Source: Zhaonella formicivorans
GTDB lineage: Bacteria; Bacillota; DUOV01; Zhaonellaceae
Reading direction: 5' to 3'
DNA length: 64,000 nucleotides
Assembly (NCBI RefSeq): GCF_004353525.1
Contig: NZ_CP085524.1
Span: 878,001-942,000, forward strand
The notes below the pieces were generated by a model that was given only the letters and a program-made list of their open reading frames with translations, searched no databases and was not told the origin of the DNA. This document shows, piece after piece, positions 34,347-42,134 of the stretch (position 1 is the stretch's first letter; each line of letters begins with the position of its first letter). Both the position numbers and the translations under genes were made by a program.

Positions 34347-34793
34347 ATTATTGATAGAGCTACAATGCTGCCCGTTCTTGGCCTGCTTGGCTACCTGAGC
34401 TATGTTGATATAAAAAAGAGGGAAGTGCCCGATGCCGCGGTACTGGCCCTCTTTCTTTATTCTCTTTTTGTTTTACTGTTTAATGCTGATCGATGGGGTA
34501 TGGTAATTGGGCACGCCCTGCTGTCTTTTAAAGTGTTTATAAGCTTTCTTTTATTGGCTTTTGTAACCCAGAGAGGTTTTGGGGGCGGGGACATTAAACT
34601 TATTTCCGCCCTGGCATTCTTTTTGGGAGATAATTTTTTCCTGCTGGCTGCTCCTGCAGCTATCCTGATGTTCTTTACCCTGGTATGGGCTTTTGGTACA
34701 GGAAAAGGTTTTCGTTATGAGATTCCTTTCGTCCCATATATATTTTTGAGTTATTTAACTGTTTGTGTCGTAAGGACTTACATGGGAGCCTAA
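34347..34793 (+). CDS. Prepilin peptidase (A24, CpaA/TadV type)
   Basis: About 142-148 residues with six hydrophobic segments. The two catalytic aspartates of aspartic prepilin peptidases are in DIKKREVPD (about residue 15) and GGGDIKL (about 77). It would process the pilins at 25234-25882. An ATG occurs at 34365 but lies 27 bases from AGGAGG; in-frame ATT codons at 34347 and 34350 are at normal distance, so a non-standard ATT start is possible. Confidence 0.82.
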   Translation: MIDRATMLPVLGLLGYLSYVDIKKREVPDAAVLALFLYSLFVLLFNADRWGMVIGHALLSFKVFISFLLLAFVTQRGFGGGDIKLISALAFFLGDNFFLLAAPAAILMFFTLVWAFGTGKGFRYEIPFVPYIFLSYLTVCVVRTYMGA

Positions 34794-34838
34794 GAAAAAA
34801 TTATAAAAAATTTCTAACCCGGAAAGGAGGAGAAAAAT

Positions 34839-35864
34839 ATGGCTGATCTGCTTAGGGTGGAAGGGATATACTCCCAGGGTTTCGGAATGCTGTCCAAAAA
34901 AATCATGCGTGACAGGAGGATCCACGTCATTGCCAAGTCTATATATGCCTATATAATCACGTATGCGGGGGCAGGCGAAACTGCTTTTCCGGGAAGGGAA
35001 ATGATTTGCAGCGACCTGGGTATTAACAAAAACACTTATACAAAATATTTGGGTCAGCTGAAAGATTACGATTATGTCAGGATTGAGCAGTCAGTAGGGG
35101 AAAAGGGGACTTTTGGGAATAACATTTTTACAATCGTTTCGATTCCCGCATTTCCTGAAAATGAAATCCACCCTAACTGGCAGAAGGAAAAGGAAAATGC
35201 AAAACTGAAGAATAAGACCGTGTCCCAAGAAATAGGACACGGTAATACAACCGAGCAAGATGTCCAACCGTGTCCTATTTCACCGTATACGGTCAAATGG
35301 GACACTAATAATAACAATATATTTAATAATAACAATATATATAACAACAACAACGATCTAGATACTAATTATTTACTAGATAATAATGAGGCTGCTCAAG
35401 AACAAGAAAAAGTTGTTGTTGTTGTTGAAAATACTCCAGAACAAAAACCTGAAAAGGAACCTTTGGTTTCCGAGGTACGAGAGGCATTATGTGAGATAGA
35501 CCCTGAACTGGTTGATGAAAGCCATGTGGAAATTTGGAAAAAGTATGAGCCGGAAAAAATACTGCAGGCGGTGGCGGTTTTAAAGCAGCAAAAACAGGTT
35601 GAGTCTGTTACAGGATTTTTGATTAAAGCTCTGGAAAACGGCTGGAAACCGGGCAAGGTTTACAAAGGAAGGGCAAGTCCAAATAAAGTAAGAATTTGTA
35701 TCAGTAAACTAAATGAGCTACTGGGCGAGGACTCTTCCGGGTTTATAAAAGCCAAGGCCGAACAAATTAGGCAGGTTTTTGAGGAACACCCTGAACAAGC
35801 AATCGTAAAAATAAAGAAAATGTTTGATAACTACAAAAAATACAAAGATCTTTATTTAAGCTGA
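34839..35864 (+). CDS. Helix-turn-helix replication-initiator-like protein
   Basis: 341 residues. The N-terminal winged-helix region (about 15-85) has SKSIYAYIITYAGAGETAFPGREMICSDLGINKNTYTKYLGQL, as in plasmid and ICE initiator-like HTH_36 proteins. A central Asn-rich low-complexity linker (about 150-190) follows, then a C-terminal helical domain with SVTGFLIKALENGWKPG, reminiscent of RepA/DnaD-like proteins. The linker DNA carries clustered dyads and an AT-rich tract (35218-35345). It may start replication of the excised element. GGAAAGGAGG precedes the ATG. Confidence 0.65.
   Translation: MADLLRVEGIYSQGFGMLSKKIMRDRRIHVIAKSIYAYIITYAGAGETAFPGREMICSDLGINKNTYTKYLGQLKDYDYVRIEQSVGEKGTFGNNIFTIVSIPAFPENEIHPNWQKEKENAKLKNKTVSQEIGHGNTTEQDVQPCPISPYTVKWDTNNNNIFNNNNIYNNNNDLDTNYLLDNNEAAQEQEKVVVVVENTPEQKPEKEPLVSEVREALCEIDPELVDESHVEIWKKYEPEKILQAVAVLKQQKQVESVTGFLIKALENGWKPGKVYKGRASPNKVRICISKLNELLGEDSSGFIKAKAEQIRQVFEEHPEQAIVKIKKMFDNYKKYKDLYLS
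35218..35345. other. Clustered dyads and AT-rich tract inside the rep-like gene, candidate origin
   Basis: CCGTGTCC (35218-35225) pairs with GGACACGG (35235-35242), which also pairs with a second CCGTGTCC (35268-35275); GGACAC recurs at 35300-35305. CCGTATACGG (35283-35292) is a perfect palindrome. TAATAACAATATAT is directly repeated in the AT-rich stretch to 35345. Some plasmid rep genes carry their origin internally in this way, so this is a candidate oriV. Confidence 0.42.
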
Positions 35865-35887
35865 AACGTCTTATGTAGGCGTTTTTT
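35864..35887 (+). terminator. Terminator of the rep-like gene
   Basis: AAACGTC / GGCGTTT stem (one G-U pair) followed by six T. Confidence 0.65.
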
Positions 35888-36001
35888 AAATGATAATGGT
35901 ACCCTGAGGCAGTACTTTTGTAAAGTAACAGGGAAAAATGACGTTCAGCTTTCGTTGTCCTCCGGCAGAGCGCAGCTTTTAACGTCTTTTTGGATTCTAA
36001 T

Positions 36002-36123
36002 ATTATACCGGTAGTCCTCCTTCCGTTAAGGGCAAGGGGAGTGAGCATATCCTCCTGAGAAAATATGAAAGTAGTATGCAGTCCGGTATCCCTCCCTCCC
36101 TGCTGCGCTTCGCTTGTACCCTT
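36002..36123 (+). repeat. Dispersed structured element, copy B
   Basis: Conserved core from about 36041 (CATATCCTCCTG, ATGCAGTCCGGTATCC). The arms are GGGAG / CTCCC next to the core and AAGGG with CAAG (36028-36036) pairing with CTTG and CCCTT (36113-36123). A GCG-CTT-CGC mini-hairpin lies on the 3' side. The 5' flank ATTATACCGGT is shared with copy C. The preceding 35888-36001 is gene-free and contains further short inverted repeats (CCCTG / CAGGG, TACTTT / AAAGTA). The rest up to 36323 shows only an ATGCT / AGCAT hairpin. Confidence 0.72.
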
Positions 36124-36323
36124 GATTTGAATGCTGAAGCATGTTCTTTTTTTAAGAGTATTAATAATTGACCATCTATTCTGTTTTAGGTGTATTACGT
36201 TGCCGCTAGCCCCAAGATGGGGTTAGTAGTACATTACTTGATTATATATACTTGAATCTTAGCTGCAAACAGGTTAATATGTAATTACAAAGTAATAATG
36301 TTACAAAATACAGGAGGTACGTT

Positions 36324-36575
36324 ATGCAGATTGATGTAATCAGGATTGGTAATTCCAAAGGAGTCCGCATTCCTGCTGCCCTGCTCAAGCAATGTGGAAT
36401 TGACAAGAGGGTTGAGGTTGAAGTCCAGGAGAACTGCATTATTCTTAAGCCGGTTAAGATTCCCAGAGAAGGATGGGCTGCTGCTTTTAGACGCATGAAC
36501 AGGAACGGAGACGATGTCCTTTTGCTGCCTGATGAGCTAGATAATGACCTCCTGGAGGAATGGGATGAATATTAA
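36324..36575 (+). CDS. mazE: MazE-like AbrB-fold antitoxin
   Basis: 83 residues. The N-terminal SpoVT/AbrB swapped-hairpin domain is clear: VIRIGNSKGVRIPAALLKQ and VEVEVQENCIILKPV. The acidic C-terminus DELDNDLLEEWDEY would bind and cover the toxin. It overlaps the toxin gene by 11 bases, the usual coupling. AGGAGGTACGTT precedes the ATG. Such pairs autoregulate their promoter and stabilise mobile elements. Confidence 0.85.
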   Translation: MQIDVIRIGNSKGVRIPAALLKQCGIDKRVEVEVQENCIILKPVKIPREGWAAAFRRMNRNGDDVLLLPDELDNDLLEEWDEY

Positions 36576-36891
36576 TCAGTATGATGTTTACTGGACCGAC
36601 TTAAATCCTGCCAAGGGGTCGGAAATAAACAAGGTTCGCCCTTGTGTAGTGATTTCTCCACCGGAAATGAATGCTTATTTGCGTACTGTTATTGTTGCTC
36701 CGGTTACAAGTAAAGGGCGGGAGGGTTATCCTACACGGGTTTATATGTCTGTAAGTGACGTATACGGCTGGGTTGTGCTTGATCAAATCCGGGCCATTGA
36801 TAAATCGAGGCTGTGCAATAAAATCGGCAGTTTGGACGAAAATGCAGTTTGTGCCATAAAAAGTGTGATTAAGGAAATGTTAGTAGACTGA
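36565..36891 (+). CDS. mazF: MazF/PemK-type mRNA interferase toxin
   Basis: 108 residues from ATG 36565 (GGAGGA upstream). Typical blocks are YDVYWTDLNPAKGSEINKVRPCVVISP, VIVAPVTSKG and VVLDQIRAIDKSRL. MazF toxins cleave single-stranded RNA at short motifs; the motif here cannot be predicted. Likely maintains the ICE against loss. Confidence 0.92.
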   Translation: MNINQYDVYWTDLNPAKGSEINKVRPCVVISPPEMNAYLRTVIVAPVTSKGREGYPTRVYMSVSDVYGWVVLDQIRAIDKSRLCNKIGSLDENAVCAIKSVIKEMLVD

Positions 36892-36936
36892 CTTAAGAGC
36901 AATGGAATAAAAGCTTATATCAAAAAAGTGTTAATG

Positions 36937-36961
36937 ACCAGGCAAAATTAGCCTGGTTTTT
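36937..36961 (+). terminator. Terminator after mazEF
   Basis: ACCAGGC / GCCTGGT stem and five T. Confidence 0.82.
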
Positions 36962-36992
36962 CTATTCTTATACCTTAAAAAGGGGTGGTGGC

Positions 36993-37568
36993 TTGTTAAA
37001 AAGGCCTGGTATCGCCGTTAATTGTCTTAAAATTGTTAATGAACTATGGCAGCACAGCTTTGATGTCTATTATTTATGCACAAAAATAATTTCGCTTCTG
37101 CCTGAGGAATTTTTGGAACATGAAACTTATGAACTGCTTACAGCTGCATTTTTCCATGACATCGGAAAGAGCTATTGGCCAAGAGAATGGTTTGAAAAGC
37201 CCCGAAGTTTACTTGAAAAAGAATGGCCCGCAATGTGTTTGCATCCCGTTGTGGGAGCGGAACTACTCCAGGATATATGGCCTGAAGTGAGTGGAAATGT
37301 ACTTGAGCTTATAAAATCTCATCATGAAAGACCGGGAGGAAAAGGGTATCCAAGTGGCTTGAAGGAAGTGAAAAACGATATATTGGTGCTGGCTGCCTGT
37401 GACGTGTTTAGCGCCTGTACTGCAGCTAGAAAGTACAGAACTAAGACAATCTCTGCAGAGCTTGCTTTGGTCGAAGTGAGAAAATTTGCTCCGTCAGAAG
37501 TGCTACAGGCATTAAAAAGTGTACTTGAACAAAAAAGAGAAAATGCAATTTTAGAAAAGGGGTGGTGA
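36993..37568 (+). CDS. HD-GYP-like domain protein
   Basis: 191 residues from TTG behind GGGGTGGTGG. FFHDIGKSYWP gives the HD pair (about 54-55), with further metal ligands in CLHPVVGAEL and SHHERPGGKGYPSGL, the GYP motif of cyclic-di-GMP phosphodiesterases. No sensory domain is attached. It could adjust c-di-GMP and so pilus or adhesion behaviour, but the activity is not shown. It is followed within a base by the 37570 gene. Confidence 0.75.
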   Translation: MLKRPGIAVNCLKIVNELWQHSFDVYYLCTKIISLLPEEFLEHETYELLTAAFFHDIGKSYWPREWFEKPRSLLEKEWPAMCLHPVVGAELLQDIWPEVSGNVLELIKSHHERPGGKGYPSGLKEVKNDILVLAACDVFSACTAARKYRTKTISAELALVEVRKFAPSEVLQALKSVLEQKRENAILEKGW

Positions 37569-37569
37569 T

Positions 37570-37839
37570 TTGGAATGCCTGGCCGGTATGAAAGTGTGGG
37601 TACATAAAAAAGAGAAAAGAGAAGTGAGGCGTAAAGGCTACGTAGTTGCGGTTCATGACAGGTTTGTCTGTGTATGGATGGCTGGCAGGGCTGACGAAAA
37701 CGTGGGATGGAGGGAGTGCTTTTTTTACGATGATATAGCAAACGGCAATGTGGAAATTACCTTAAGGACAACAGTTGGCAGGATATACTCAAACAGGTTT
37801 ATGCAAGGTTTAGCCGTTACAGTTTCCGGGGTTATCTAA
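37570..37839 (+). CDS. Small basic beta-rich protein (89 aa)
   Basis: Starts TTG directly after the HD-GYP gene with GGGGTGGTGAT as ribosome site. The stretch MKVWVHKKEKREVRRKGYVVAVHDRFVCVWMAG looks like an SH3- or KOW-like barrel. No known family recognised. A terminator follows. Confidence 0.5.
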   Translation: MECLAGMKVWVHKKEKREVRRKGYVVAVHDRFVCVWMAGRADENVGWRECFFYDDIANGNVEITLRTTVGRIYSNRFMQGLAVTVSGVI

Positions 37840-37857
37840 CTAATGTAAAAAGAGTCT

Positions 37858-37883
37858 GGCGGTAAGTTTTTCTTGCCGCCTTT
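37858..37883 (+). terminator. Rho-independent terminator
   Basis: GGCGGTAAG / CTTGCCGCC stem (one G-U), T-rich tail. Confidence 0.75.
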
Positions 37884-37911
37884 AATTTATTAAAAAAGAA
37901 AGGGTGTTAAT

Positions 37912-39273
37912 ATGCATAGCTTTAAAAATCTTAAGTTTCATAAACGTAAAAATATGAGTATTTCCCTGAAATTTGGTTTTATTGGAGTTGGACTTATGGG
38001 GGGCAGGGTAGTGGATACCATAGCGCAGCTTTTAGGGCCGGACGGTAAACAGCTATATTCCACCTTGGCAATTAATATCAACAGGCAGGATCTTGATTCT
38101 TTGCAGCATGTTGGTAACAAACTACAGCTTAACTCACCGTTTAAGGCAGCTGGCAGGAATCCCGAGGTTGGTTATGAGGCACTTTCACAGAATGAAGATA
38201 CAGTGAAGAAAGCAATCGCAGATCTAGCCTTTCAGTCGGACTTTCTCTGGTTCGTGGCTGGCCTGGGAGGCGGCACAGGGACCGGGTCGATACTGCAGCT
38301 GGTGCAGTGGGCAGAGGACCTGCAGTCCATTGGCGTTGACTTCGGTATCATAGTGTCCCTCCCCAGGGTTCTAGACGGCTATCAGGAGAATAAAAACGCG
38401 CTGCTGGTACTGGAACAGTTAGACAGGGCTGTGGCAAGCCGGTTGTTCCCTGTGATTATTGTTGATAATGAATTACTTTGTACAAGGTACCTGGAAAAGA
38501 GAAAGTATGAAAATATAAGCGTTGACTGGACACAGCACAGCAATGCGGAGATCGCTGGGTTGCTGCATCAGATGAATATTATCACAACTCAAGTCCCATA
38601 CGGTCATAAACATTTTGACGGTGAGGAGTTCAGGCTGGTATTGAAAGCAGGCGGATGTATGCAGTTTGCTAAGACAATGATAGACATAAAAGATTTCCGG
38701 GATGAGTTAACTATTAAAAACTTATTGCAAAGGTCTATCCAGAACGGAACGGCATCGGGAGGATATGATGAAGAAGATGCTGTCATGGCGGGTATTTCAG
38801 TATTTGCGCCCTTTACCATGGCTAACGAAGTCTATGATGTGTCCAATGTCCGTATACTTGAAAATGCTGTTAAGGATATTTGCCCACGGACAGAAGTCAG
38901 GTGGGGTCATTATGTGGATTACAACACCAGTGCCCCACGGGTTGAAATTTATTCTGTAATCTCTGGCCTGGGGTTGCCCCGCAGGGTCCTGGATATACAG
39001 GAACTGCTCAAAGGACTCAAGCCCAAGGAGGCGGCCAGAAAGCTGGATTTAAATTTTGGGGTAGAAATAGAAGAAAAAAAGGAAAAACCCTCTGTTACTT
39101 CAGCTATTGTAAACCCCTTTGCCAGAAAGAAAGTTGAACAGCACCGGCAAGGTGAGCAGCCAGAAGGGAAGGTAGTACCTCTGTCACCGGAACCTAAACT
39201 AAACTGGCAAAATGCACAGGTAAAAGAAATACCGGCCTGGTTAAAGCGTTACCCAGATGAACCTGTTATATAA
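37912..39273 (+). CDS. tubZ: TubZ-like tubulin/FtsZ-family GTPase
   Basis: 453 residues. The nucleotide-binding core shows FGFIGVGLMGGRVVDTIAQ (T1) and VAGLGGGTGTGSILQ, the tubulin signature loop (T4), near residue 118. The C-terminal tail is disordered and basic-proline rich (about 395-453), as in TubZ, and lacks the FtsZ conserved tail. TubZ filaments treadmill and move TubR-tubC complexes during plasmid or phage DNA segregation. A cognate iteron array and a small winged-helix gene follow directly. AAAGGGTG precedes the ATG. Confidence 0.78.
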   Translation: MHSFKNLKFHKRKNMSISLKFGFIGVGLMGGRVVDTIAQLLGPDGKQLYSTLAININRQDLDSLQHVGNKLQLNSPFKAAGRNPEVGYEALSQNEDTVKKAIADLAFQSDFLWFVAGLGGGTGTGSILQLVQWAEDLQSIGVDFGIIVSLPRVLDGYQENKNALLVLEQLDRAVASRLFPVIIVDNELLCTRYLEKRKYENISVDWTQHSNAEIAGLLHQMNIITTQVPYGHKHFDGEEFRLVLKAGGCMQFAKTMIDIKDFRDELTIKNLLQRSIQNGTASGGYDEEDAVMAGISVFAPFTMANEVYDVSNVRILENAVKDICPRTEVRWGHYVDYNTSAPRVEIYSVISGLGLPRRVLDIQELLKGLKPKEAARKLDLNFGVEIEEKKEKPSVTSAIVNPFARKKVEQHRQGEQPEGKVVPLSPEPKLNWQNAQVKEIPAWLKRYPDEPVI

Positions 39274-39306
39274 ATCCCTAACATGAATTCACGGTATGAG
39301 TACATA

Positions 39307-39384
39307 TTATGAATTTGTTTTATAAATTCGTTTTTTAAATCTGTTTAATAAATCCGCTTAATAAATTCGTTTAATAAATCTGTA
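39307..39384 (+). repeat. Six tandem 13-bp iterons, candidate tubC centromere
   Basis: Exact 13-bp period: units at 39307, 39320, 39333, 39346, 39359 and 39372 with consensus T(A/T)ATAAAT(C/T)(C/T)GTT. The first unit is the most divergent. It lies between the TubZ gene and the winged-helix gene, where a centromere bound by TubR is expected. TubR binding would also repress transcription of the gene downstream. Confidence 0.78.
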
Positions 39385-39427
39385 AAGTGTATTTATGCTA
39401 TGAATTTAAATGGAGGGTGGTGAAAGA

Positions 39428-39784
39428 GTGGACATACCTTCGCTTTCTCTTGAACAAATAAATTATTTTGCTGCAAAACTTACTGAAAACGATGATCTCT
39501 TGGAAGGAGTGCTTAGCTTTATCCGGCATGAGGTATATAACAAGTTTGTGTCAAAGGAAACACTGGCCCAGGATATAAAAAAGAGCAGGACTGTTGCCAG
39601 TAAAATTTTAAACCTTTTGGAAGGAATGACTTTAATAAATGTTACATACGCCGGAATGCCACGGACATGTATGGCTGTCCTCAACGAAAACGGCAGGGAG
39701 GTGGTAAAAAAACTGGTTGATATGGGCGTTCTGGAAATAACTGAGGAAGGAGTGAAGAGAGTTGGGACATATAACAGCCCCTGA
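39428..39784 (+). CDS. TubR-like winged-helix DNA-binding protein
   Basis: 118 residues from GTG 39428 (GGAGGGTGGTG upstream); an ATG at 39410 overlaps that site. The segment FVSKETLAQDIKKSRTVASKILNLLEGMTLINVTY is a winged helix with beta-wing, the fold and size of TubR adaptor proteins. It sits next to the iteron array and TubZ gene, which is the main support for the assignment. In the Bacillus pBtoxis system tubR precedes tubZ; here the order is reversed. Confidence 0.62.
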   Translation: MDIPSLSLEQINYFAAKLTENDDLLEGVLSFIRHEVYNKFVSKETLAQDIKKSRTVASKILNLLEGMTLINVTYAGMPRTCMAVLNENGREVVKKLVDMGVLEITEEGVKRVGTYNSP

Positions 39785-39826
39785 TGCCAGCAATAATGCA
39801 TGCCCGTGGGCACCCCCCCACACCCC

Positions 39827-39926
39827 CCTTAGAAAATCCTCTAAGCATGCCAACGTATAGGGATTTTCTAAGGCAGGATAAAGAGCAGTACCTGCTCATA
39901 TACACACATACTAGGCAAAGCCTAGT
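39827..39926. other. Candidate oriT region
   Basis: Perfect 13-bp inverted repeat CCTTAGAAAATCC / GGATTTTCTAAGG (39827-39839, 39861-39873), then AGCAG / CTGCT (39884-39896) and ACTAGGC-AAA-GCCTAGT (39910-39926). The region is gene-free and immediately upstream of the RHH accessory and relaxase genes, the usual oriT location. The nick site cannot be fixed. The remainder of 39785-40070 is AT-rich without a gene. Confidence 0.6.
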
Positions 39927-40070
39927 AGTTTCTATAAAAAATAAAATACCTTTTTATGTACCTCTTTTATCCTTGCTATATCAGAAATTATACCCAAAAA
40001 CCGTTAAACCATTGGTAATGCTTAAAAAATGGATATACCACAACTTATACACAGGAAGGAGGATTAATTT

Positions 40071-40442
40071 TTGCCTCAAATTCATCTTAAAATAAGCGAA
40101 AGTTTAAATAAAAAAATCACAGCATTAGCTTCTGCAGAACAGAAATCCAAATCTGAAGTTGTTAGAAATATTTTAGAACATTATACAGCCGAAAACGCTG
40201 CGGAAAATTCATTAGACTTGGTTTCGGAAACAATCCGCAAAGTTATTAAGTCTGAACTAAGGCGCACCGAGGACAGACTGGCAAAGATAGCTGCCAAAAA
40301 TACTATTGCAGCTGCAACCGCCATGTACCTTAATACCCTGGCTATAGAGGACTGCGGTAAAAGAAACGCTATAGAATTTTATAAAGAGGCAAGAAAAAAG
40401 GCGGTTGCTTTTTTACAAAGCGATGAAAAGGAGGATAGCTAG
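40071..40442 (+). CDS. Ribbon-helix-helix relaxosome accessory protein
   Basis: 123 residues from TTG behind AAGGAGG. The N-terminal IHLKISESLNKKITALASAEQKSKSEVVRNILEHY is a ribbon-helix-helix DNA-binding motif; the rest is helical. MobC/auxiliary proteins of this kind bind oriT and help the relaxase. It ends 13 bases before the relaxase gene. Confidence 0.72.
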   Translation: MPQIHLKISESLNKKITALASAEQKSKSEVVRNILEHYTAENAAENSLDLVSETIRKVIKSELRRTEDRLAKIAAKNTIAAATAMYLNTLAIEDCGKRNAIEFYKEARKKAVAFLQSDEKEDS

Positions 40443-40455
40443 GGGGTAAAATCAA

Positions 40456-41730
40456 GTGGCAGTTAAATCTCCTGTGATATTTAAACTGAAATATTATTCA
40501 CCTACAAACAAAAATAAAGCCAGGAATGTCGCTCACATAAACTATATTGCTAACCGTCCGGGAGTTGCTTTAGAAGAACCTAACCTGGAGGAAGAAGAAT
40601 TCAGCCTGGAAAGCGCCAATATCCACGTGAAATACATGGGTGAGCGACCCCGTTCCCACGGGCTTTTTGGCCCGGAGGAACATATACTTGACCCGCGGGC
40701 GGTTCAAAAGGAACTTAAAAACCACCAGGGATATGTCTGGCGGGCCATAGTATCACTGCGGGAAGAAGATGCTGTCAGGCTGGGATATACTGGGCGCGAG
40801 GCTTGGGAAAAAATGCTCCGCACTTCTGTCGAAGAAGCGGCGGGGAAAATGGGTATTAAACCAACTAACTTAAGATGGGTGGCTGCCTTTCACCAGGAAA
40901 AAGGCCACCCTCACGTTCACATGGTATTGTGGGAGAAAAGTCCTGAGAAATTACGTTGGACCAAAGAACAGGCAAAACAAGAACTTATTGCTATGAAAAA
41001 GACGTTTGTCAAAGAATTATATGCTGACGAACGGGCTAAGCTCTTAAGAGAGAAAACGGCGCTCAGGGAATACATGCGCAGCCAAACTAAGCTTAATGTC
41101 CAGGAAGCCAGGCTCAAATATAAGTCCTTGAGAAAGGATTTTAAAAAGCTCAGACTTGAAATTAAGTCTTTGGAAGGCAAAGAACCCGGTGTAGCTCCCG
41201 TGTTAAAAGTGAGCATACCCCCGGAACTTAAAGGCTTAGTAACTGATGCTTATAGTGAGCTGGCATATAAAATCAATTGTCTTGCAGCTATTATGCCTAA
41301 ACGCGGCAGGGTGGCCCTCAGGTTTATGCCTGAGCATGTAAAACAGGAAGCCAGGGCTGTGGCTGACTGGATCTTAAAGCAGCCTGAATTTAAGGGGCAA
41401 GTTGAAAGGATACAGGAAATAGCTGCGGAATACAAGAAACAATATACCATTAAAGATACTGCCCTGACAGAAGCTAAGGAGAAAGCTTACGCAGAAATCC
41501 GGGACCGGGTCGCCCAAATTGTTTTAAAGGGCGCTGCTGCCATCAATAAGGAGGAACGGTTAGAAAATGATATAATCAGGGGAGTCTGGAATAGTGCATG
41601 GCGGGCTGTTGAAAAAGAATGCAGCCGTGCTCAGGCAGAAATGCAGCTTGCCCAACAAAAAGAAGCATTGAGGGAAAAAGCCAAACAAAAGGCAAGGGAG
41701 CAAGGTTATGCTGAAAATGAAAAGGAATAA
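40456..41730 (+). CDS. MobL-type relaxase
   Basis: 424 residues from GTG. The N-terminal half has VIFKLKYYSP, NKARNVAHINYIANRPG and HQEKGHPHVHMVLWEK, where the three-histidine motif near residue 150 binds the catalytic metal. This pattern fits the MOB-L family of Firmicutes (pLS20 type). The C-terminal half is helical and charged. It would nick oriT and lead the strand into the channel formed by the genes from 43167 on. A Tyr in the first 50 residues is the likely nucleophile, not identified here. Confidence 0.85.
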   Translation: MAVKSPVIFKLKYYSPTNKNKARNVAHINYIANRPGVALEEPNLEEEEFSLESANIHVKYMGERPRSHGLFGPEEHILDPRAVQKELKNHQGYVWRAIVSLREEDAVRLGYTGREAWEKMLRTSVEEAAGKMGIKPTNLRWVAAFHQEKGHPHVHMVLWEKSPEKLRWTKEQAKQELIAMKKTFVKELYADERAKLLREKTALREYMRSQTKLNVQEARLKYKSLRKDFKKLRLEIKSLEGKEPGVAPVLKVSIPPELKGLVTDAYSELAYKINCLAAIMPKRGRVALRFMPEHVKQEARAVADWILKQPEFKGQVERIQEIAAEYKKQYTIKDTALTEAKEKAYAEIRDRVAQIVLKGAAAINKEERLENDIIRGVWNSAWRAVEKECSRAQAEMQLAQQKEALREKAKQKAREQGYAENEKE

Positions 41731-41770
41731 ATATATTGTAACCTACATTACGTATTATTTTATTAATTTG

Positions 41771-41781
41771 TATGGTATAAT
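41771..41781 (+). promoter_or_regulatory. Extended -10 promoter
   Basis: TGGTATAAT with a perfect TATAAT (41776-41781), 33 bases before the next start codon. No clear -35 box. Confidence 0.5.
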
Positions 41782-41813
41782 AAACCTACAAACTTACCAT
41801 ATGGAGGGGCACT

Positions 41814-42116
41814 ATGTTGGTTATTCGTGGTGTTTTACAAGAGGAACTAGAGCGCCAACAAAGAATGTTGAAAGCATATTTGGCAAAGCTTGAGGCTTTG
41901 CCTAAAGGAAATATTGTTCCTAAAAAAGTAAACGGCAGAAATTATTCATATTTACAATTTCGCTCCGGACGCAGGGTTGTTAGCCAATATATTCCGGAAA
42001 GCGAGCTGCCTATTATTAAAGCCAAGATTGAGGAACGTAAGCGATACCAGAAAACGGTAAGGGACATCCAGAAAGAAATTAAATTCATTCAAAAGGCCCT
42101 TAAAATCAAAGTTTAA
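41814..42116 (+). CDS. Hypothetical partner of nucleotidyltransferase (100 aa)
   Basis: Basic helical protein: EELERQQRMLKAYLAKLEALPKG followed by a beta segment NGRNYSYLQFRSGRRVVSQYI and a C-terminal helix. A similar small protein is commonly found beside nucleotidyltransferase genes of mobile elements (from general knowledge, not checked). It has its own promoter and GGAGGGG ribosome site and is followed after 18 bases by the nucleotidyltransferase-fold gene. An antitoxin role is inference. Confidence 0.55.
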   Translation: MLVIRGVLQEELERQQRMLKAYLAKLEALPKGNIVPKKVNGRNYSYLQFRSGRRVVSQYIPESELPIIKAKIEERKRYQKTVRDIQKEIKFIQKALKIKV

Positions 42117-42134
42117 AATAAAGGTGGGTTACAT

